Shown: piece by piece, positions 39,298-48,486 of the stretch
How the letters are laid out: every line of letters starts with the position of its first letter
How positions within the stretch are numbered: the stretch's first letter is position 1
NCBI GenBank assembly: GCA_963726435.1
Contig: CAVSCJ010000006.1
Coordinates: forward strand, 62,001-126,000
Reading direction: 5' to 3'
Length of the DNA: 64,000 nt
Origin: PALSA-660 sp963726435
Lineage (GTDB): Bacteria > Actinomycetota > Coriobacteriia > Anaerosomatales > PALSA-660
The notes under the pieces: model-generated
The model's input: the letters and a program-made list of their open reading frames with translations, nothing else
What the model was told of the DNA's origin: nothing
Database searches by the model: none
Program-made: the position numbers and the translations under genes

Positions 39298-41496
39298 GTG
39301 ACGATCACGTACGAAGAGCTCGAGAAGAAGGTGGCGGAGTACAACTCCTCCGCCGACCTTCGCGTGCTCAAGCGCGCCTACGAGTTCGCCGCGGCCGCCC
39401 ACGAGGGTCAGATGCGCAACAGCGGCGAGCCCTTCATCTCCCACCCGGTCGCCGCCACGGGCATCCTCGCCGATCTGCATCTTGACGAGCCGACACTCGT
39501 CGCGGGTCTTCTTCACGACACGGTGGAGGACAGCGCGGTCACGGTCGCGCAGGTCAAGGCCGCGTTCGGCGAAGAGGTCGCGTCGTTGGTGGACGGGGTC
39601 ACCAAGCTCGGCAAGATCAAGTTCGACTCGCGCGACGAGGCGCAGTCCCAGAACCTGCGCAAGATGCTCATCGCGATGGCGAAGGACATCCGGGTCATCC
39701 TGATCAAGCTCGCCGACCGCCTGCACAACATGCGCACGATAGAGTTCCTCGAGCCGGAACGCCAGCGTGCCAAGGCCATCGAGACGATGGACATCTACGC
39801 GCCGCTCGCGCACCGGCTCGGGATCTCGCAGGTCAAGTGGGAGCTGGAGGACCTCGCGTTCAAGGTCCTGGAGCCCGCCAAGTACCACCAGATCCAGCGA
39901 CTGGTGGCCGACAGCCGCAAGGCGCGAGAGGCCTACCTGGCGCAGGTGATCGGGGACCTCACCAAGGAGCTGGACGCCATCGGCGTGCACGCCGAGATCT
40001 CCGGGCGGCCGAAGCACTTCTACAGCATCTACCAGAAGATGTCGCAGAAAGGTAAGGACTTCAACGAGATATACGACCTCATCGCGCTGAGGATCATCGT
40101 GGACTCGGTGAAGGACTGCTACGCGACGCTTGGGACCGTCCACTCCATGTGGAAGCCGCTGCCGGGTCGCTTCAAGGACTACGTGGCGATGCCCAAGTTC
40201 AACATGTACCAGTCGCTGCACACCACGGTCATCGGTCCGGCGGGCAGGCCGCTCGAACTCCAGATCCGTACAGAGGAGATGCACCGCACCGCCGAGTACG
40301 GGATCGCGGCTCACTGGAGGTACAAGGAGGGCGGGCGCGGCGACGAGACGTTCGACGAGCGCCTTGCATGGCTGCGGCAGATGCTCGAGTGGCAGACGGA
40401 GCTCAAGGATCCCCGTGAGTTCATGGAGGCACTGAAGATCGACCTCTTCGAGGACGAGGTATTCGTCTTCACTCCCAAGGGCGACGTGGTATCGCTGCGC
40501 AAGGGTTCGACGCCGATCGACTTCGCTTACCAGATCCACACGGAGATCGGCCACCACACGGTCGGCGCGAAGATCAACGGCTCGATCGTCCCGCTCGGCT
40601 ACGAGCTGCAGATGGGCGATCGCATCGAGATCATGACCAACAAGAACTCGGGGCCGTCTCGCGACTGGCTCAACATCGTCAAGACTTCGAGCGCCCGCAG
40701 CAAGATACGGTCGTTCTTCAGCAAGGTCAGCCGGACCGACGACCTGGCCAAGGGCAAGGACGAGCTGCAGAAGATCCTGCGCAAGCAGGGGCTGTCGGTG
40801 GGCTCGTCGGCCGGGGCGCGAGCCATGACCGCCGTGGCCAAGGAGCTCAACTTCGTCGAGTCGGACGACCTGCTCGCGCACATCGGAGCCGGGAAGGTCT
40901 CCGCCAAGCTGGTGGTGGGCAAGCTCATCAAGCTCCTGGCGGGCTCGGAGGCCGCGGCGCCGGAGGCCGAGAAGCCTGAGTTCACCCTGGCCACCCCGAT
41001 GACGCCCCCGCGCTCGCGGCGCAGGCGCTCGGGCACGGGCGTGCGCGTGAAGGGCATCGACGACCTGCTCGTGCGGCTCGCCCGCTGCTGCAACCCAGTG
41101 CCGGGGGACCCGCTCGTGGGGTTCGTGACGCGCGGACGTGGCGTGTCGGTGCACCGCGCCGACTGTCCGAACGTCCACGAGTTGCTCAACTCGCCCGAAC
41201 GCATCATCGAGGTGGAGTGGGACTCCGACGCGTCCACGACCTACAACGCCGAGATCCACATCGAGGCCCGCGACCGCACGGGACTTCTGCGCGACGTGAC
41301 CCTCGCGCTGGCCGAGGGTGGAGTCAACGTGCTGTCCGCGAGCGTGTCCACCGACAGACAGGGGATCGCGAACATGCGGTTCCTCTTCGAACTCGGCAAC
41401 ATGGAGCAACTCTCCGCCGTGCTCGCGCGCGTGCGCGCTCTGGACGGCGTCTTCTCGGCCGATCGCATGATGCCGACGGGCGGCCCGGCGCGCTGA
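39298..41496 (+). CDS. rel: Bifunctional (p)ppGpp synthetase/hydrolase Rel
   Basis: Makes and degrades the stringent-response alarmone. 732 residues: HD hydrolase domain with intact H73-D74 (LLHDTVED), synthetase domain (GRPKHFYSIYQKM, YDLIALRIIV, FNMYQSLHTTV, ELQIRTEEMH), TGS domain (VFVFTPKGDVVSLRKGSTPIDFAY), a zinc-finger-like helical part (LARCCNPVPGD) and a C-terminal ACT domain (DRTGLLRDVTLALAE). The intact HD site argues for two activities. GTG 39298 fits; TAGAAT at 39249-39254 is a likely -10. It partners with the recJ-type gene upstream as in Gram-positive genomes, but no apt gene lies between. Confidence 0.97.
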   Translation: MTITYEELEKKVAEYNSSADLRVLKRAYEFAAAAHEGQMRNSGEPFISHPVAATGILADLHLDEPTLVAGLLHDTVEDSAVTVAQVKAAFGEEVASLVDGVTKLGKIKFDSRDEAQSQNLRKMLIAMAKDIRVILIKLADRLHNMRTIEFLEPERQRAKAIETMDIYAPLAHRLGISQVKWELEDLAFKVLEPAKYHQIQRLVADSRKAREAYLAQVIGDLTKELDAIGVHAEISGRPKHFYSIYQKMSQKGKDFNEIYDLIALRIIVDSVKDCYATLGTVHSMWKPLPGRFKDYVAMPKFNMYQSLHTTVIGPAGRPLELQIRTEEMHRTAEYGIAAHWRYKEGGRGDETFDERLAWLRQMLEWQTELKDPREFMEALKIDLFEDEVFVFTPKGDVVSLRKGSTPIDFAYQIHTEIGHHTVGAKINGSIVPLGYELQMGDRIEIMTNKNSGPSRDWLNIVKTSSARSKIRSFFSKVSRTDDLAKGKDELQKILRKQGLSVGSSAGARAMTAVAKELNFVESDDLLAHIGAGKVSAKLVVGKLIKLLAGSEAAAPEAEKPEFTLATPMTPPRSRRRRSGTGVRVKGIDDLLVRLARCCNPVPGDPLVGFVTRGRGVSVHRADCPNVHELLNSPERIIEVEWDSDASTTYNAEIHIEARDRTGLLRDVTLALAEGGVNVLSASVSTDRQGIANMRFLFELGNMEQLSAVLARVRALDGVFSADRMMPTGGPAR

Positions 41497-42134
41497 TGGC
41501 CGGCATCGCGGTCCGGAGGCTGACCCTCGGCGAGCTCGAGACCAACTGCTGGATCGTGTCGGACGGCGCGGGCGGGCCGCTGGTGGTGATCGACCCTGCC
41601 GGCGAGGAGGAGACGCTGACGGCGGCTCTGAACGGACGCGAGGTCGCGGCCGTCGTGCTCACGCACGGTCACTTCGACCACTTGGGCGCCGCATCCGCCG
41701 TGCTGGCGGCCACCGATGCGCCGCTGCTGGTGCACGGGCTGGACTCGGAGATGGTCACGAGCGCGATCGCCAACGGAGGTGCGGTCTTCGGCTTCGACGC
41801 TGTCGCGCCGAAGCCCGACCGTCGGCTTCAGGAGGGCGACGTCGTCGAGGCGGGGACTCTGCGCCTCACCGTTCTCCACACGCCCGGCCACACGCCCGGC
41901 TGCATCTGTCTCTACGCGGAGGGCGCCGAGGTGCCTCACCTGTTCTCCGGCGACACGCTGTTCGCCGGCAGCGTGGGGCGGACCGACCTTCCGGGCGGCG
42001 ACGCGCGTGAGATGCGCGACTCGATCGCACACCTCGCGGTCCTGCCGCCGGAGACGATCGTCCATCCCGGTCATGGCCCGGACACCACCATCGAGCGCGA
42101 GGCACGCACCAACTTCTTCTGGCCTCGGGCGTAG
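41496..42134 (+). CDS. Metallo-beta-lactamase-fold hydrolase (glyoxalase II-like)
   Basis: 212 residues with the metal motifs THGHFDHLG, HTPGHTPGC, FSGDTLFAGSVGRTDLPGGD and HPGHGPDTT. This set matches the YqgX/GloB-like subgroup. The substrate is not known; thioester hydrolysis is the family guess. The start overlaps the rel stop (TGATG). In Firmicutes the same place between rel and hisS often holds such a hydrolase and a D-Tyr-tRNA deacylase; the latter is missing here. Confidence 0.92.
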   Translation: MAGIAVRRLTLGELETNCWIVSDGAGGPLVVIDPAGEEETLTAALNGREVAAVVLTHGHFDHLGAASAVLAATDAPLLVHGLDSEMVTSAIANGGAVFGFDAVAPKPDRRLQEGDVVEAGTLRLTVLHTPGHTPGCICLYAEGAEVPHLFSGDTLFAGSVGRTDLPGGDAREMRDSIAHLAVLPPETIVHPGHGPDTTIEREARTNFFWPRA

Positions 42135-42159
42135 CGGTCGCCGGCCGGTCGCGACCGCT
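42133..42159 (+). terminator. Hairpin at the end of the rel-hydrolase unit
   Basis: AGCGGTCGC (42133-42141) pairs perfectly with GCGACCGCT (42151-42159). A -10-like TAAACT (42167-42172) for hisS follows. Confidence 0.5.
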
Positions 42160-42216
42160 TCCCTGCTAAACTCGGAAGCCGAGGCACCGACCGCCCCCGA
42201 AAGGCAACAAAGCGCC

Positions 42217-43563
42217 ATGGCCCAGCTCAACTACCGCGCCCCCAAGGGCACGGCCGACATGCTCCCGGACACGGCTCGCATCTGGGAGCACCTGCTGCGC
42301 ATCGCCCAGGACCTCTTCACGCGCTACGGCTACGAGCCGGTCTACACCCCCGTCTTCGAGCACACGGACGTGTTCGTGCGCGGCATCGGAGAGGCCACCG
42401 ACATCGTGGGCAAGGAGATGTACACGTTCCTCGACAAGGGGAACCCGCCTCGCTCTTTGACGTTGCGCCCCGAAGGCACCGCCCCGGTCGTCCGCGCGGC
42501 ACTCGAGCACGGGCTGGCCGCCAACGGGCAGAGCTGCAAGCTCTACTACGCCGGCCCGATGTTCCGCTACGAGCGACCCCAGGCGGGCCGGATGCGCCAG
42601 TTCTGGCAGATCGGCGTCGAGGCGATCGGCATGTCCGATCCGACGGTCGACGCCGAGGTCATCGCCCTGCTGATGGAGTTCTTCGCCGAGGCGGGCATAC
42701 CGGGCGAGAACATGCGCCTTCTCATCAACTCGATGGGCGACGAGGCCTGCCGCCCCGCGTATCGCGACAAGATCGCCAGCTTCATCCGGTCGAACCGGGA
42801 CGACCTTTGCGACGAGTGCGTTCGGCGGGCGGACACCAACCCGCTACGTGCGTTCGACTGCAAGAACGAAGGGTGCGCGGCGGTGATGGCCAAGGCCCCG
42901 CTGCTGCGTGACGAGCTGTGCGACGACTGTGCTGCCCACTACGCCGCGGTCAAGACCGATCTCGACGCGCTGGGCATCGCCTACATCGAGGACTCGACGC
43001 TCGTGCGCGGACTCGACTACTACACCCGGACAGTGTTCGAGGTCCAAGCCGAGGGTCTGGGCGCGCAGAACGGCATCGGCGGGGGAGGGCGCTACGACCG
43101 GTTGATGGAGCTCTACGGCGGGCCGCCGACACCCGGGCTGGGGTTCGCCCTAGGCTTCGAGCGGACCCTGCTCGCACTCCAGGCCGCGGGCGTCGAGACC
43201 CCTGCACGCGAGATCGCCGAGGTCTACGTGGCCCGCACGGTGCCGGAGTTCGCCACCGAGGCTTTCAAGATCACTCAGGCTCTGCGTGAGGGTGACATAG
43301 CGGCCGAGATGGACCATCAAGGCCGGAGTCTCAAGGCTCAGATGAAGGCCGCCGACCGCTTGGGCGCCTCCTTCGTCGTGCTGGTGGGGCCGGACGAGAT
43401 GGCCGCGGGCCAGGTCACGCTGCGCGACATGACGACGAAGCACGAACGCCGTGTGGATTCGAATACGCTGGCCGACGAGCTCTACGAGGCGCTCGCCGAC
43501 AGCTATCTCGAGGAGACGGGCGAGAGGCTCGCCGGCATCGAGGACCTCGAGTCGCGCGAGTAG
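42217..43563 (+). CDS. hisS: Histidyl-tRNA synthetase
   Basis: Class II synthetase of 448 residues. Motif 1 YEPVYTPVFEHTDVF, TLRPEGTAPVVRA, motif 2 MFRYERPQAGRMRQFWQ, histidine loops LVRGLDYYTRTVFE and GGGGRYDRLME, and motif 3 GLGFALGFERTLLAL are all seen. The C-terminal anticodon-binding domain ends the protein. Extra CxxC pairs (CDECVRR, LCDDC) lie in the insertion domain. ATG 42217. Confidence 0.97.
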   Translation: MAQLNYRAPKGTADMLPDTARIWEHLLRIAQDLFTRYGYEPVYTPVFEHTDVFVRGIGEATDIVGKEMYTFLDKGNPPRSLTLRPEGTAPVVRAALEHGLAANGQSCKLYYAGPMFRYERPQAGRMRQFWQIGVEAIGMSDPTVDAEVIALLMEFFAEAGIPGENMRLLINSMGDEACRPAYRDKIASFIRSNRDDLCDECVRRADTNPLRAFDCKNEGCAAVMAKAPLLRDELCDDCAAHYAAVKTDLDALGIAYIEDSTLVRGLDYYTRTVFEVQAEGLGAQNGIGGGGRYDRLMELYGGPPTPGLGFALGFERTLLALQAAGVETPAREIAEVYVARTVPEFATEAFKITQALREGDIAAEMDHQGRSLKAQMKAADRLGASFVVLVGPDEMAAGQVTLRDMTTKHERRVDSNTLADELYEALADSYLEETGERLAGIEDLESRE

Positions 43564-43630
43564 GGACGCGACGCGCGATATGGCGACAAGCGCCGATCGA
43601 CCGGGCGCCGGGATGAAGGGCTCACAAGGG

Positions 43631-45400
43631 ATGTTGGATGCTCGCTACTCGACCCGCTCGCACGTCTGCGGCGAACTGCGCCCCGATCACGTCGGGCAGG
43701 CCGTCACCCTGGCAGGTTGGGTGCATCGCCGCCGGGACCACGGCGGGCTGATCTTCATAGACCTGCGAGATCGCAGCGGGCTCGTTCAGTGCACGTTCCA
43801 CCCCGAAGACCCTGGCGGCGCCTTCGCGGTCGCCGAGCGCGTCCGTCCCGAGTGGGTCGTGCAGCTCACGGGCACGGTGCGCCCGCGCCCGGAGGGGACA
43901 GTCAATCCCAACATGCCGACGGGGGAAGTGGAGGTCGTCGTCACGGGGCTCACCGTGCTCAACGAGGCGGTGACCCCTCCCTTCGAGATCGAGGCCGGCA
44001 TCGAGACGGACGAGGTCACCCGGCTGAAGTACCGCTACATCGATCTGCGCAGGCCAGAAGTCCTCGCGGCGCTCACTCTGCGCGACCGGGTCACGCAGCG
44101 CTTCCGCAAGTCCCTCGGGCAGCGCGGCTTCCTGGAGGTGGAGACGCCGATACTGGGCAAGTCGACGCCCGAGGGCGCGCGCGACTTCCTGGTGCCGTCG
44201 AGGATGAGCCCGGGCCACTTCTACGCGTTGCCGCAGTCGCCGCAGCTGTTCAAGCAGCTGCTGATGGTCGGCGGGGTGGAGCGCTACTACCAGATCGCAC
44301 GCTGCTTCCGCGACGAGGACCTGCGCGCGGACCGCCAGCCGGAGTTCACCCAGGTCGACATCGAGATGTCCTTCATCGAGCAGGACGACATCCTCCGGAT
44401 GATGGAGGAGGTCATGCACGAGGTCATGCGCGAGGCCGGGCACGATCTGCCCGTACCACTGCCACGGATGACCTACGCCGAGGCGATGGACAGGTACGGT
44501 TCCGACCGCCCCGACACCCGCTTCGGGCTGGAACTCGCCGACCTCTCCCAGGTGTTCTCGGCCTCAGAGTTCAAGGTGTTCGCCGGCGCGCTGGCAAGTG
44601 GCGGCGCGGTCAAGGCCCTCAACGCGAAGGGAGCGGGTGACTGGAGCCGCGGGCGGATCGACGCACTGAACGCGCTGGCGATCGAGGAGGGTGCGAAGGG
44701 ACTTGCCTGGGTCGCATTCACTACCGACGGCCAAGTGCGCTCGCCGGTCGCCAAGTTCCTCACCGAAGCCGAGATGGCCGGGCTGAGGGCCGCCATGGCC
44801 GTCGAGCCCGGCGACCTGGTGTGCATGGTCGCTGACCGGCGTCCGCTCGCGAACGAGGTGCTGGGCGCGTTGCGTCTGCGACTGGCGGAGGACCTGGACG
44901 CGCCCCGCTTGGGCTTCTCGACCATGTGGGTGGTCGATTTCCCGCTCTTCAAGTGGGACGAGGATGCCAAGCGCTGGCAGGCCAACCACCACCCCTTCAC
45001 CCGGCCATTCGACGAGCATCTGGCCATCCTGAGCGAGAGCCCCGGCGACGTTCTGAGCTACTCGTACGACCTGGTCATGAACGGTCTCGAGATAGGCGGA
45101 GGCACCCTGCGCATCCACGACCGGAGCCTGCAGATGAAGGTGCTGGAGCTGCTTGGGATCTCTGCGGAGCGCGCCCACGAGGGCTTTGGGTTCCTCCTCG
45201 AGGCCCTCGCGCACGGCGCTCCCCCGCACGGCGGGATCGCCCTCGGCCTCGACCGGCTCATCATGCTGCTGTCCGGCGCGCACTCGATACGAGACGTGAT
45301 CGCGTTCCCAAAGACGAGTTCGGGAGCGTGCCCGCTCACGGGCGCGCCCGACGAGGCGACTCGTTTCCAGCTCAAAGAGGTGCACCTGCGCGGCGAGTGA
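43631..45400 (+). CDS. aspS: Aspartyl-tRNA synthetase
   Basis: 589 residues: N-terminal OB anticodon domain (GWVHRRRDHGGLIFIDLRDR), class II core (FLEVETPILGKSTPEGARDF, QSPQLFKQLLM, motif 2 FRDEDLRADRQPEFTQ), the bacterial GAD insertion and motif 3 GIALGLDRLIML. ATG 43631 has GAAGGG at a workable distance; in-frame ATGs at 43580 and 43613 are alternatives. Whether it also charges tRNA-Asn cannot be told from the sequence alone. Confidence 0.97.
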   Translation: MLDARYSTRSHVCGELRPDHVGQAVTLAGWVHRRRDHGGLIFIDLRDRSGLVQCTFHPEDPGGAFAVAERVRPEWVVQLTGTVRPRPEGTVNPNMPTGEVEVVVTGLTVLNEAVTPPFEIEAGIETDEVTRLKYRYIDLRRPEVLAALTLRDRVTQRFRKSLGQRGFLEVETPILGKSTPEGARDFLVPSRMSPGHFYALPQSPQLFKQLLMVGGVERYYQIARCFRDEDLRADRQPEFTQVDIEMSFIEQDDILRMMEEVMHEVMREAGHDLPVPLPRMTYAEAMDRYGSDRPDTRFGLELADLSQVFSASEFKVFAGALASGGAVKALNAKGAGDWSRGRIDALNALAIEEGAKGLAWVAFTTDGQVRSPVAKFLTEAEMAGLRAAMAVEPGDLVCMVADRRPLANEVLGALRLRLAEDLDAPRLGFSTMWVVDFPLFKWDEDAKRWQANHHPFTRPFDEHLAILSESPGDVLSYSYDLVMNGLEIGGGTLRIHDRSLQMKVLELLGISAERAHEGFGFLLEALAHGAPPHGGIALGLDRLIMLLSGAHSIRDVIAFPKTSSGACPLTGAPDEATRFQLKEVHLRGE

Positions 45401-45449
45401 CCGCCCGGCGGAGCGTGCGCCGAGCGGGGCCGGCCTGCGTGGTATTCCT

Positions 45450-45478
45450 TTGAGGGGCGCGCTACTATGGGTTAGACT
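45450..45478 (+). promoter_or_regulatory. Promoter of the 6S RNA candidate
   Basis: TTGAGG at 45450-45455 and TAGACT at 45473-45478, spacer 17 bp. It predicts transcription from about 45485, just inside the 5' arm of the structured RNA. Confidence 0.5.
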
Positions 45479-45480
45479 TC

Positions 45481-45642
45481 GCCTTGTTCGCGGCCCCGAG
45501 CCAACGGTCGAGCCAACACTTTGTTCGAGGGATCCCTACATCAACCCGGCTAAGCGGTATCCCTACAAGACGGGGAAGCACGGATCCGGGGTGCGGGAAC
45601 CCACCTGCTCAGGCAGGTTCACCAGTCGGGGCGCGGCAAGGC
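45481..45642 (+). ncRNA. ssrS: Probable 6S RNA
   Basis: The aspS-to-lipoprotein gap has no open frame but can fold into a closed long hairpin. GCCTTGTTCGCGGCCCCGA (45481-45499) pairs with TCGGGGCGCGGCAAGGC (45626-45642), giving a terminal helix interrupted by small bulges. GGATCC elements and an ACCTG/CAGGT hairpin (45602-45617) lie inside. In Bacillus the 6S-1 gene occupies the same place downstream of aspS and near rarA. The length of about 160 bases fits 6S, which binds housekeeping RNA polymerase. The central bubble was not confirmed by folding, and there is no clear terminator, so the call stays probable. Confidence 0.55.
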
Positions 45643-45695
45643 GGAGTCATGTGGGGGATCGACCAAGCGGGTATTCTCCGGTGGAGGGCAGGCTC

Positions 45696-46265
45696 ATGCG
45701 AAGAGTCGTCACAGCACTCATCCTGGTGATGGTCGCAGTATTGCTCGCAGCGTGCGCGAGTACGCCTCCGGCTACGACCGGCTCTGCGGTGCCCGCGGCC
45801 GGCGCCGCCGCGCCAGCCGCGGGCACCGCGGCGCCAGACGCCAACGCCGACGTCCTCTCGCCGCTTGCCGGCGGCGCACCGATGCCCTTCCCAACGGATG
45901 CCGCAGGCATCCCGAAGTCCGTCCTCGACAACCTGGCGGCCAAGAAGCCGATGCTGATCTTCTGGTACGACCCGACAACGAGGGTCAGCCACGACGAGCG
46001 CACCGAGATCGACGCCGTGCTCGACCAGTTCGCCGGTGAGATCACGCTGTTCGCCTTCGACTACACGTCTGGTATCCCAGTGGGGTCGGCGACGACCAGC
46101 CTGCCCGCGGAGATCGACAAGGCGGAGCGTATGACCCGCCTTCTGAAGGTCAGCACGACCCCGTACATGGTCTTCGTGAACGCCAACGGCGTGATCACCT
46201 TCCGGTTCGCCGGGTTCGTGGACCGCACTCTCCTCAAGCGCGAGGTCATGCGCGCAACGCAGTAG
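45696..46265 (+). CDS. Lipoprotein with thioredoxin-like fold, no CxxC
   Basis: 189 residues. The signal peptide ends in LLAAC, so C20 is the lipid attachment site for Lgt. An Ala/Pro-rich linker (residues 21-55) leads to a domain with KPMLIFWYDP, a long helix and STTPYMVFVNANGVI, which looks like a thioredoxin fold with its cis-proline loop. The CxxC position reads YDPTTR, so it cannot be an ordinary disulfide reductase. ATG 45696 has GGAGG eight bases upstream. Role unknown. Confidence 0.75.
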   Translation: MRRVVTALILVMVAVLLAACASTPPATTGSAVPAAGAAAPAAGTAAPDANADVLSPLAGGAPMPFPTDAAGIPKSVLDNLAAKKPMLIFWYDPTTRVSHDERTEIDAVLDQFAGEITLFAFDYTSGIPVGSATTSLPAEIDKAERMTRLLKVSTTPYMVFVNANGVITFRFAGFVDRTLLKREVMRATQ

Positions 46266-46283
46266 TAGGGCGCGAAGATCGCC

Positions 46284-47597
46284 GTGGCTGATCTCTTCTC
46301 GGACGCGGCCGACGATCTGATGGCACGCAACGCGCCGCTTGCGGCGCGAATGCGGCCGCGTACCCTCGACGAGTTCGTGGGGCAGGAGAGCGCCGTCGGC
46401 CCCGGTACGGCGCTGCGCGCCGCCATCGAGCGCGACGAGCTGAGCTCACTCATCCTCTACGGACCTGCGGGCTGCGGAAAGACCAGTCTTGCTCGAGTGA
46501 TCGCCAACGTCACGAAAGCCGCGTTCACCGAGATCTCCGCCGTCTCATCCGGGGTCGCGGACATCCGCAAGGCGATAGAGTCGGCGCGCGATCGTCTCTC
46601 GCTCGAGGGCCGACGGACGATCCTGTTCATCGACGAGATCCACCGGTTCTCGAAGTCGCAGCAGGACGCGCTTCTGCACGCGGTGGAGGACCGGCTCGTG
46701 GTGCTCATCGGCGCCACGACGGAGAATCCCTTCTTCGAGGTCAATGCTCCGCTCATCAGCCGGTCGCGCATCGTCGAACTGCACCCGCTCACCGACGAAG
46801 ACGTCAGGACCATCCTTCGCCGCGCGGCAGACGACGAGAAGAGAGGGCTCGCCGGCGCCGTGCACATGTCTCCGGAAGCCGAGAACTCGATCATCCTCCG
46901 TTCCGGAGGGGATGCGCGCGTCGCGCTCAACACCTTGGAGGAGGCTGCATCGGAGGCTGGCGGCTCCGGGACCATAGACATCGCAGTGCTCGAACGCCTC
47001 GGGGGCGCGCGCCCGCTCACGTACGACAAGCGCGGCGACACCCACTACGACGTCATCTCCGCATTCATCAAGTCGATGCGGGGGAGCGATCCTGATGCCG
47101 CGGTGTACTGGCTCGCTCGGATGGTCTACGGCGGCGAGGATCCCAAGTTCATCGCACGCCGCATCCTCATCTTCGCGAGCGAGGACGTCGGCAATGCCGA
47201 TCCGCAGGCGCTTCTGGTCGCGGAGGCAGCGTTCAAGGCCGCGGAGTCGATCGGCTGGCCCGAGTGTCGCATCAACCTGGCGCAGGCGACCATATACATG
47301 GCGCTGGCGCCCAAGAGCAACTCCGCCATCAGGGCCGTCGACTCCGCGCTCGGCGAAGTCACCAGAGGGCCGGCGCGGGCCGTGCCGGACCATCTCCGCG
47401 ACCGCCATCGCCCGGGGGCCTCGGAGTACGGCCCGTATCGCTACCCTCACGACTTCCCTGACGGGTGGGTCGATCAGCGCTACCTTCCGGAGGGACTCGA
47501 CGGGGGTGCCTTCTACCAGCCCGGGCCCAAGGGCTGGGAGGCGGAGCGGGCTGCAGCACGGAAGCGCATGGTGGAGAAGCGGCGCCGAGAGACCTAG
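46284..47597 (+). CDS. rarA: Replication-associated recombination protein A (RarA/MgsA)
   Basis: AAA+ ATPase acting at stalled replication forks, 437 residues. MRPRTLDEFVGQE, Walker A GPAGCGKTSLA, Walker B TILFIDEIHRFSKSQQDALL, sensor LIGATTENPFFEVN and the C-terminal tetramerisation domain (SASDVGNADP-like ASEDVGNADPQALLVA, YRYPHDFPDGWV) are all present. GTG 46284 lies 16 bases after the lipoprotein gene. Confidence 0.97.
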   Translation: MADLFSDAADDLMARNAPLAARMRPRTLDEFVGQESAVGPGTALRAAIERDELSSLILYGPAGCGKTSLARVIANVTKAAFTEISAVSSGVADIRKAIESARDRLSLEGRRTILFIDEIHRFSKSQQDALLHAVEDRLVVLIGATTENPFFEVNAPLISRSRIVELHPLTDEDVRTILRRAADDEKRGLAGAVHMSPEAENSIILRSGGDARVALNTLEEAASEAGGSGTIDIAVLERLGGARPLTYDKRGDTHYDVISAFIKSMRGSDPDAAVYWLARMVYGGEDPKFIARRILIFASEDVGNADPQALLVAEAAFKAAESIGWPECRINLAQATIYMALAPKSNSAIRAVDSALGEVTRGPARAVPDHLRDRHRPGASEYGPYRYPHDFPDGWVDQRYLPEGLDGGAFYQPGPKGWEAERAAARKRMVEKRRRET

Positions 47598-47675
47598 GAC
47601 GCTGTGGGCCAGGGGGCGTCTGCTAGACTTCGAGGCGCCTTTCGACCCGACGTGCGAGGAGCTGACGGAGAAGCC

Positions 47676-48035
47676 ATGAGCGTGACCGCCTACCTTCCCG
47701 CGATCCTCTACGGCGCGGCCATCATCCTCGTCGTTCTGGCGGGATGGGGTGTCGTCGAGGTGATCAGGGTCGCCCGGTCGGCGCGGAGGCTGGCCGAGGA
47801 GCTGTACTCGACTGTGCCGCCGGTCGTCGCGCACGCCGACGCGACCATCAGCGCGTTCAACCGCGAACTCGCGCGCATGGACGGCGTCGTCACCCAGCTC
47901 GAAGAGGTCTCAGACCGGGTGACGAGCACCACGCGGGCGGCGCAGGAACTCGTCGAGGCTCCGGCGGCCGCCGTCTCGGGGCTGGCCAACGGCGCGCGCC
48001 GCTTCTTCGAGGTCCTGTTCTCGAAGGGTTCCTGA
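47676..48035 (+). CDS. Membrane-anchored coiled-coil protein, DUF948-like
   Basis: 119 residues: one N-terminal membrane helix (AILYGAAIILVVLAGWGVVEV) and a long amphipathic helical region up to SKGS. The layout matches DUF948 (YtxG-like) proteins of Gram-positive bacteria, whose role is not settled. ATG 47676 follows GGAG. TAGACT at 47624-47629 is a possible -10. It lies just before the sigma cassette. Confidence 0.68.
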   Translation: MSVTAYLPAILYGAAIILVVLAGWGVVEVIRVARSARRLAEELYSTVPPVVAHADATISAFNRELARMDGVVTQLEEVSDRVTSTTRAAQELVEAPAAAVSGLANGARRFFEVLFSKGS

Positions 48036-48101
48036 ATCCACTTCACCGGTCAACCGGGCGCGCCCGGCGAACGCGCATGTAGGACGAAGCGGGGAGAAGT
48101 T

Positions 48102-48482
48102 ATGACGGATGCAGACCGGGTAGTGCTCACAGTCCCGCCGAAGGCGGAGTACGCTCGCACTGTGCGCCTGGCAGCGGCCGAACTGGCCGCACGCGCGGGG
48201 ATGGACATCGACGGCATCGACGACGTGCGGATGGCCGTCGAAGAGGCCTTCGTCTTCGCCTCCGAACGCGCAGCGGGCGACAACCTCACGTTCGAATTCT
48301 TGGTAGCGCCCGACTCCGTCGAACTGACGGTCGGGCCGCTCGGAGCCGGACCGGCAGAAGACGACTCGCCCGACAGGGGGGAGATGTACGCAAGGTTCAT
48401 CCTCGAGACCATCTGCGACGAGTTCGAACTGACCGGCGCTGATGGCGCGGGCACTCTCCGTCTGGTGAAGCGGTCGGGCTGA
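48102..48482 (+). CDS. RsbW-like anti-sigma ATP-binding protein
   Basis: 126 residues of the histidine-kinase-like ATPase fold used by RsbW/SpoIIAB. AEYARTVRLAAAELAA and IDDVRMAVEEAFVFA form the first two elements; TLRLVKRSG ends it. The N-box Asn that binds Mg-ATP is replaced by Phe at position 52 (EAFVF instead of EAxxN), and no clear GxGxG lid is seen. It may bind sigma without kinase activity, as in some actinobacterial relatives. ATG 48102 follows GGGGAGAAG. The sigma gene starts four bases after its stop. Confidence 0.8.
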   Translation: MTDADRVVLTVPPKAEYARTVRLAAAELAARAGMDIDGIDDVRMAVEEAFVFASERAAGDNLTFEFLVAPDSVELTVGPLGAGPAEDDSPDRGEMYARFILETICDEFELTGADGAGTLRLVKRSG

Positions 48483-48486
48483 AGAC

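Noticed and set aside
45481..45642. SRP RNA, RNase P RNA or tmRNA as the structured RNA after aspS.
   Set aside because: The SRP GGAA/AGCAG core, RNase P GAGGAAAGTCCGG and tmRNA tRNA-like ends are missing; 6S fits length and context better.
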